The notes below the pieces were generated by a model. The model was not told where the DNA came from. It saw only the letters and a list, made by a program, of their open reading frames with translations, and did no database searches. Made by a program: the position numbers and the translations under genes. A DNA stretch of 18,043 nt from Nitrososphaerales archaeon (GTDB lineage Archaea > Thermoproteota > Nitrososphaeria > Nitrososphaerales > CADDZS01): assembly GCA_030043455.1 (NCBI GenBank), contig JASHXQ010000060.1, forward strand, positions 1-18,043. The letters are read 5' to 3'. Shown here piece by piece: positions 14,305 to 18,043 of the stretch (positions are counted from its first letter, which is position 1; the number at the start of each line of letters is the position of its first letter).

Positions 14305-15681
14305 TTGACCGACTCAGCGACAACCGTACCTCCCAAGACGCCCGAAAGTTCGGGTGTATCGGATTCCGTTACACCGAAGCCTCAGTCAAAGCGAAAGAAC
14401 AAGATCAGCTGGTTTTACAGCATTCTCCCGTACAGCATTGCCTCAGGTCCTCTTTCCATCTTCATTCAACTCGCTCTGTTGCAATATTATGGGCAAATTA
14501 CCGGGACCGTCTACATTGGCTTAATCACGACGGTCTATAATGGGATTACTATACCCGCAGCGATGATCTGGGGTTTCGCCACCGATCGAACTCACAAGCG
14601 GAAACCCATCATTGCCTTGAGCTTCATAGTTGTGGGAGCGGATCTCGCGGCCCTTTTCCTCACTCACTCCGCGCTGGGAGTTGGTCTTGACTACAGCATC
14701 TTCGGGTTATTTGCAGCAGCATCGGCAACTCCCTACAATCTCCTCATCATGGAGACTCAGCCCAAAAACGGCTGGGCCTCTGCGTTCGCGAAATTTTCGA
14801 TGATCGGAACCCTGGGCAATGTCATAGGCTACCTCCTCAGCTTGGTCTGGGTAGCTTTTCTGCCGTTCCAATGGTTGATCCTCCCTCTAGCTGCACTTTG
14901 TCTGGTGTCTGCAGGACTATCTGTGCTGCTAATACAGGAGCCGAGCTTCGTTTTCGAGCGACAAATGATTGTCATGCAAAAGCCGAGTTTCTTTCACAGA
15001 CTACAGACATTACCGCTAATGTTCTTACATTTACCGCGACTGCATGATTTCAAGAGAGTTTTCAACGGACTACAGCATGAGCTCACCAGCCAAGTTCCGA
15101 TCCTCTACCTTTCAATTGTAGCTTTCAACATTGCCGGCGGAATTTTCAACACCTCGCTTACTCCAGCTATGACGCGAAATGGCCTCAGCCAGAGTGACAT
15201 TTACCTCGTATACTTGGTCGCAATGGTGCTCCAGGTAATTTCCTTCCGCATCGCGGCTCCTCTGATCGCCCGTAGAACTCTAGTCAAAACTGCCACGGCG
15301 GGTCTGGTTCTTCGATCAGTCTGCTACGCCTCGATGGGAATCGGGGTGTACCTGATTTCGGGAATTTGGTTCATTTTGCCATCGATCATTTTCTATCCCA
15401 TCGCAGCCGGAATTGCATATGCCGTCTACTATACTTCGTCGAGCACCATGGTCTTCAACTCCCTTGGCTCGAAGGGTCATGGATCCGCTCTCGGTGTATA
15501 CAGTGCCCTCGTGGGAATCGCTACCATGGCGGGATCTCTGATTTCCGGTTTTACATCGGTTTATCTCGGATACTACGTAACTTTCATGCTCGCCGCGTTT
15601 TTCCTTGCCATGGCCGCGATCCTCACTTCTCGGCTCGCCCGCTTCGAAATAAAACCCAAGGTTTTGCAGGCCAACAATTAA
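14305..15681 (+). CDS. Major facilitator superfamily transporter
   Basis: Secondary transporter with about twelve membrane segments; substrate unknown. A hydrophilic N-terminus (1-35, Pro/Ser/Lys-rich) precedes the first segment. The loop GFATDRTHKRKP (about residues 91-102) is the family's motif A between segments two and three, with the expected Gly, Asp, Arg and basic residues. A longer cytoplasmic loop near the middle (about 213-262) divides the two halves. The 458 residues are normal for the family. The start is TTG 14305, supported by an A/T-rich promoter about 55 bases upstream; no ATG suits the N-terminus. A run of six T follows the stop by 38 bases. It could export a drug or metabolite or import a small solute; nothing nearby decides. 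Confidence 0.87.
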   Translation: MTDSATTVPPKTPESSGVSDSVTPKPQSKRKNKISWFYSILPYSIASGPLSIFIQLALLQYYGQITGTVYIGLITTVYNGITIPAAMIWGFATDRTHKRKPIIALSFIVVGADLAALFLTHSALGVGLDYSIFGLFAAASATPYNLLIMETQPKNGWASAFAKFSMIGTLGNVIGYLLSLVWVAFLPFQWLILPLAALCLVSAGLSVLLIQEPSFVFERQMIVMQKPSFFHRLQTLPLMFLHLPRLHDFKRVFNGLQHELTSQVPILYLSIVAFNIAGGIFNTSLTPAMTRNGLSQSDIYLVYLVAMVLQVISFRIAAPLIARRTLVKTATAGLVLRSVCYASMGIGVYLISGIWFILPSIIFYPIAAGIAYAVYYTSSSTMVFNSLGSKGHGSALGVYSALVGIATMAGSLISGFTSVYLGYYVTFMLAAFFLAMAAILTSRLARFEIKPKVLQANN

Positions 15682-15719
15682 AGGGAGGCCAGATTTTCCA
15701 ATTCGGGCAAAAATGGAAG

Positions 15720-15725
15720 TTTTTT
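15720..15725 (+). terminator. T-run terminator after the MFS gene
   Basis: Six consecutive T lie 38 bases after the stop, in the gap before the VOC gene, which has its own promoter. T runs of this kind commonly end archaeal transcripts. Confidence 0.4.
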
Positions 15726-15815
15726 CTATGAGAATATTCGCTATTTTCAGGCCAATGCCCCATCAAGTTTAATTTGGCTATTGTACAAGGAGTTGGGGCA
15801 GAAACCGAGAATCTG

Positions 15816-15827
15816 GCTTAAATTTTA
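15816..15827 (+). promoter_or_regulatory. TATA box for the VOC gene
   Basis: GCTTAAATTTTA is centred about 20-24 bases before TTG 15842, close to the distance expected for a leaderless transcript. It supports TTG as the true start. Confidence 0.55.
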
Positions 15828-15841
15828 GGGTATCTTAGCAT

Positions 15842-16390
15842 TTGGCAACTAAAGAAATCACTGCGATATCGCTCATCGGTCAGCTGCCACTAGCAGCGAT
15901 AGAGATCCCCTGTAAGGATATCGATGGCAGTAGACGATTCTACAAGGAAGTAATGGGATTTCGGGAGATCGAGGAGGAGTTTTCCCCGGCTTCTCGCAAG
16001 GAGGAGAATATCAAGGATTATCACTTTGATCTCGGAAACATCCGGTTGACCCTTTCTCAAATTGTAACTGCAAAGATGACTGAAGAGGGGAGGGGAGTAG
16101 CTCCAATACCGGCGGGCAGACATTTTGTTTTCGTAGTCGAGAATGCGATTGACGCTGTATACGCGGATCTATCCAAGCGGGGTGTGAAATTCAAGTCGCG
16201 AAAAGTCTACGAAGACTCGAATGGCAAGGCAGTGTGGTTCTCTGACCCCGATGGAAACCTGATCTATCTATGGCAGCCGCCGCACAGAGACTCGAAGAAC
16301 TTTAAGGGCGTAGAGTCGATTGTGCGCCACTACGAGCTCGTGTCTAGGGCGCTCGCTGATTTACGAGAAGACGAGGCAGTAAGCGCCTAA
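15842..16390 (+). CDS. VOC/glyoxalase-fold protein
   Basis: Member of the vicinal oxygen chelate fold, which includes glyoxalases, extradiol dioxygenases and resistance proteins. Two beta-alpha-beta-beta-beta units are visible: residues 18-75 (AIEIPCKDIDGSRRFYKEVMGF ...) and 91-146 (RHFVFVVEN ... WFSDPDGNLIYLWQ). Likely metal ligands are E21 and H94. The Glu normally found in the final DPDGNLIELWE motif is Tyr (Y142), so the usual metal site may be incomplete. A 36-residue helical C-terminal extension follows. The start is TTG 15842, supported by a TATA box at the right distance. The stop lies ten bases from that of the ABC permease on the other strand. The substrate is unknown, and catalytic activity should not be assumed. 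Confidence 0.8.
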   Translation: MATKEITAISLIGQLPLAAIEIPCKDIDGSRRFYKEVMGFREIEEEFSPASRKEENIKDYHFDLGNIRLTLSQIVTAKMTEEGRGVAPIPAGRHFVFVVENAIDAVYADLSKRGVKFKSRKVYEDSNGKAVWFSDPDGNLIYLWQPPHRDSKNFKGVESIVRHYELVSRALADLREDEAVSA

Positions 16391-16400
16391 TCGGGAGTTC

Positions 16401-17525
16401 TTAATCCTCGCGCCACTTGAAGAATCTGACCGCCAGCGCGAAGACTACAGCAGAAATTACAACCAAGACGGCTATATCGATCATAGCCTGGTTGTAGTTT
16501 GAGTAAACCATGACGTTGTTCAAGCCGGCAATGAGATAATACAACGGAAGAACGTGTGCGAACTGCTGGAGATAAATCGGCATCTCGCTTATCGGAAAGA
16601 ACGTACCGGACAGAAACATCATCGGAAAAGTGATGATGTTACCGACGACACCTGCGGACTCGACACTCTTCGTAACTGTACCGACTAGCATGCCCAGCGA
16701 GACAAAGAATAGGGGTCCAATGATCAAAAATGGTATAACAGCTGCATTTATCGTCAGCTGCGCAGAGAATATGGCCCTGCCGATCACGGTCATCAAAATG
16801 AAGGATATGATCGAGAGTAAAACATACCAGATTACCTTGGAGGTGAGCCATTCACCCTTAGTGAGTGGGGTGAGCGATAACTGCTTGAAAAACTTTGATT
16901 TTTTGTACTCAGAGGAAATATTCACCATCGAGAACATCGGGCTCGTCAAAATCGAAAAGCCAACAAGACCCGGTATCAGGAAATCGATATAGGTGTAAGA
17001 CTTTGAGACTACGTTTTGGGTCGCCAGTCCAATAACCGCCGTTGCATTATGAATCCGCAGATTGAACGCGTTGATAATGGCGTTAGTTACGCCAATCACT
17101 ACGTCGCCCGATGTGTCTGTCGGATTGCTAAAGACTGTGACATTCACCTGGGTTTGACCTGACGAGGGCGACCCGGAGGTAAAGCCGGCCGCAACGGCTG
17201 AACTGAAGTTAGAGGGAATGTAAAGGCCGATAGCTCCGCTGTTCGACTGGAGGTAACTCGTCAAGCTATCATTATTCGGTATCACCGTTATTCGTGTCAC
17301 GTTTGTCGAATTCATGTAGCTCAGGAACATCTGCCCCCATGGTCCAGAATCGTGGTTTTGCGCATACACCGTGATGGGGCCACTGCTTCCCCCAGAGAAG
17401 ATCGCCCCAAAAATCAAGATCAAAATGACAGGGAACACAAGAGCAAAGAAAAATCCGGTTCGATTCCGGAGGTACTCTCGTCGGAAAACAGAGAGGTCGG
17501 CAAATATTCTCTTCAGACTAGGCAA
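16401..17525 (-). CDS. ABC-2 type exporter permease
   Basis: Membrane subunit of an ABC exporter, paired with the ATPase encoded just upstream. The first membrane segment is at about residues 23-44, after the short amphipathic start typical of the family (RREYLRNRTGFFF). A large extracytoplasmic domain (about 45-175) is rich in Ser, Thr and Asn with many N-x-S/T sequons. Five further segments lie between about 177 and 367, including the FLSGTFFPISEMP motif of ABC-2 proteins. The 374 residues are normal for the YhgE/DrrB-like group with the large loop. The start is TTG at 17523-17525, since no ATG lies nearby; 17 bases separate it from the ATPase stop, so the pair is an operon. The exported substrate could be a drug, lipid or polysaccharide precursor. 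Confidence 0.87.
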   Translation of the reverse strand: MPSLKRIFADLSVFRREYLRNRTGFFFALVFPVILILIFGAIFSGGSSGPITVYAQNHDSGPWGQMFLSYMNSTNVTRITVIPNNDSLTSYLQSNSGAIGLYIPSNFSSAVAAGFTSGSPSSGQTQVNVTVFSNPTDTSGDVVIGVTNAIINAFNLRIHNATAVIGLATQNVVSKSYTYIDFLIPGLVGFSILTSPMFSMVNISSEYKKSKFFKQLSLTPLTKGEWLTSKVIWYVLLSIISFILMTVIGRAIFSAQLTINAAVIPFLIIGPLFFVSLGMLVGTVTKSVESAGVVGNIITFPMMFLSGTFFPISEMPIYLQQFAHVLPLYYLIAGLNNVMVYSNYNQAMIDIAVLVVISAVVFALAVRFFKWRED

Positions 17526-17542
17526 AGTGACTTTCCCCCTCT

Positions 17543-18043
17543 TTAGCCGGCTTTTGCAATGACGTTGCCCTCGTCTTCAATTGGGGCACCGACGAGTTTA
17601 ATGAAAACATCTTCCAGCGTGTCGCTGACCATTACTTGTCTCTTTCCGGACCCATACTTGTTGATCAATTCCTCCGGACTACCGGAGGCGATAATTTTCC
17701 CCTTGTTCATTATTGCAACTTCATCGGCTAATGTCTGGGCCTCTTCGAGATAGTGGGTGGTCAGCAAGATCGATCTCCCCTCCCGTTTGAGGGACTGTAT
17801 CACTGCCCACATGGTGCGCCGCGCTTGAGGGTCCAGCCCCGTGGTGGGTTCGTCCAAAAAAAGGATTTTGGGGGAGTGCACCATTCCGCGGGCAATTTCC
17901 AGGCGCCGGCGCATACCTCCGGAAAATGTGCCCACCAGAGCGCCCGCAAATTGTGACAAGTCAACGGCCTCCAGTAAATCGTGGATCAGCGTGGCGCGCT
18001 GGCTGGCAGGAACGCCGTAGAGCTTGGCGTGGATCATCAGATT
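17543..18043 (-). CDS. ABC exporter ATPase, C-terminal part (cut by window edge)
   Basis: Nucleotide-binding subunit that drives the ABC-2 permease encoded downstream. About 166 residues are visible and the frame stays open past the right edge, where NLMIHAKLYG matches the ENL-type start of the helical domain. Walker A therefore lies outside the window. Present are the signature FSGGMRRRLEIARGM, Walker B ILFLDEPTTGLDP with the catalytic Glu, and the switch His in LLTTHYLEEA. A C-terminal regulatory region follows (ASGSPEELINKYG ... DTLEDVFIKLVG), as in DrrA/CcmA-like ATPases. The Met at 18035-18037 is internal, not the start. Confidence 0.92.
   Translation of the reverse strand, partial: NLMIHAKLYGVPASQRATLIHDLLEAVDLSQFAGALVGTFSGGMRRRLEIARGMVHSPKILFLDEPTTGLDPQARRTMWAVIQSLKREGRSILLTTHYLEEAQTLADEVAIMNKGKIIASGSPEELINKYGSGKRQVMVSDTLEDVFIKLVGAPIEDEGNVIAKAG

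Noticed and set aside
1..18043. CRISPR arrays, insertion sequences, tRNA or rRNA genes
   Set aside because: No regularly spaced direct repeats, transposase motifs or RNA-gene signatures were seen on either strand.

Overview
This 18 kb window looks like chromosomal DNA of an archaeon, most likely a member of Nitrososphaeria (Thaumarchaeota). The support is a FlaI/TadA-type secretion ATPase with a matching TadC-type platform, an F420-type luciferase-like oxidoreductase, a protein resembling the thaumarchaeal NitrOD5 output domain, a winged-helix regulator with two membrane segments, and promoters in which an A/T-rich TATA-like box lies about 20-35 bases before the start codon with little or no leader. 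TTG is the commonest start codon. The lineage is inferred; no rRNA, tRNA or phylogenetic marker gene is present.

Layout. (1) 1-2224: an iron-dependent alcohol dehydrogenase / hydroxyacid-oxoacid transhydrogenase-like gene (open at the left edge), convergent with a DMT/EamA permease. (2) 2225-3833: a long leader region, a half-length GtrA-like membrane protein with a well-placed TATA box, and a convergent F420-dependent luciferase-like oxidoreductase. (3) 4216-7983: a secretion ATPase with a long Pro/Lys-rich tail, its membrane platform, and a multi-pass membrane protein ending in a zinc ribbon. (4) 8236-11891: a small ribbon-helix-helix (RHH) protein, a convergent TauE/SafE permease, an alkaline-phosphatase-superfamily phosphodiesterase, and a second RHH paralogue. 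(5) 12131-14216: a stand-alone NitrOD5-like protein, a 523-base stretch without a clear gene, a membrane-anchored winged-helix regulator, and an anchored extracytoplasmic protein of unknown function. (6) 14305-16390: an MFS transporter and a VOC/glyoxalase-fold protein. (7) 16401-18043: an ABC-2 exporter (permease and ATPase) on the minus strand, running off the right edge.

How the parts fit. The secretion ATPase and platform form a minimal archaeal type IV pilus/secretion motor with no pilin or prepilin peptidase in view. The most unusual region is 8.0-12.0 kb. Two paralogous RHH proteins flank a phosphodiesterase, and perfect inverted repeats lie in the control regions. One repeat directly abuts the candidate TATA box of the phosphodiesterase gene, and a related sequence lies upstream of the first RHH gene. 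This suggests a small self-contained regulatory module. It is my best candidate for an undescribed system, but the regulatory link is inferred from sequence symmetry and position only.

No CRISPR array, insertion sequence, tRNA or rRNA was found.
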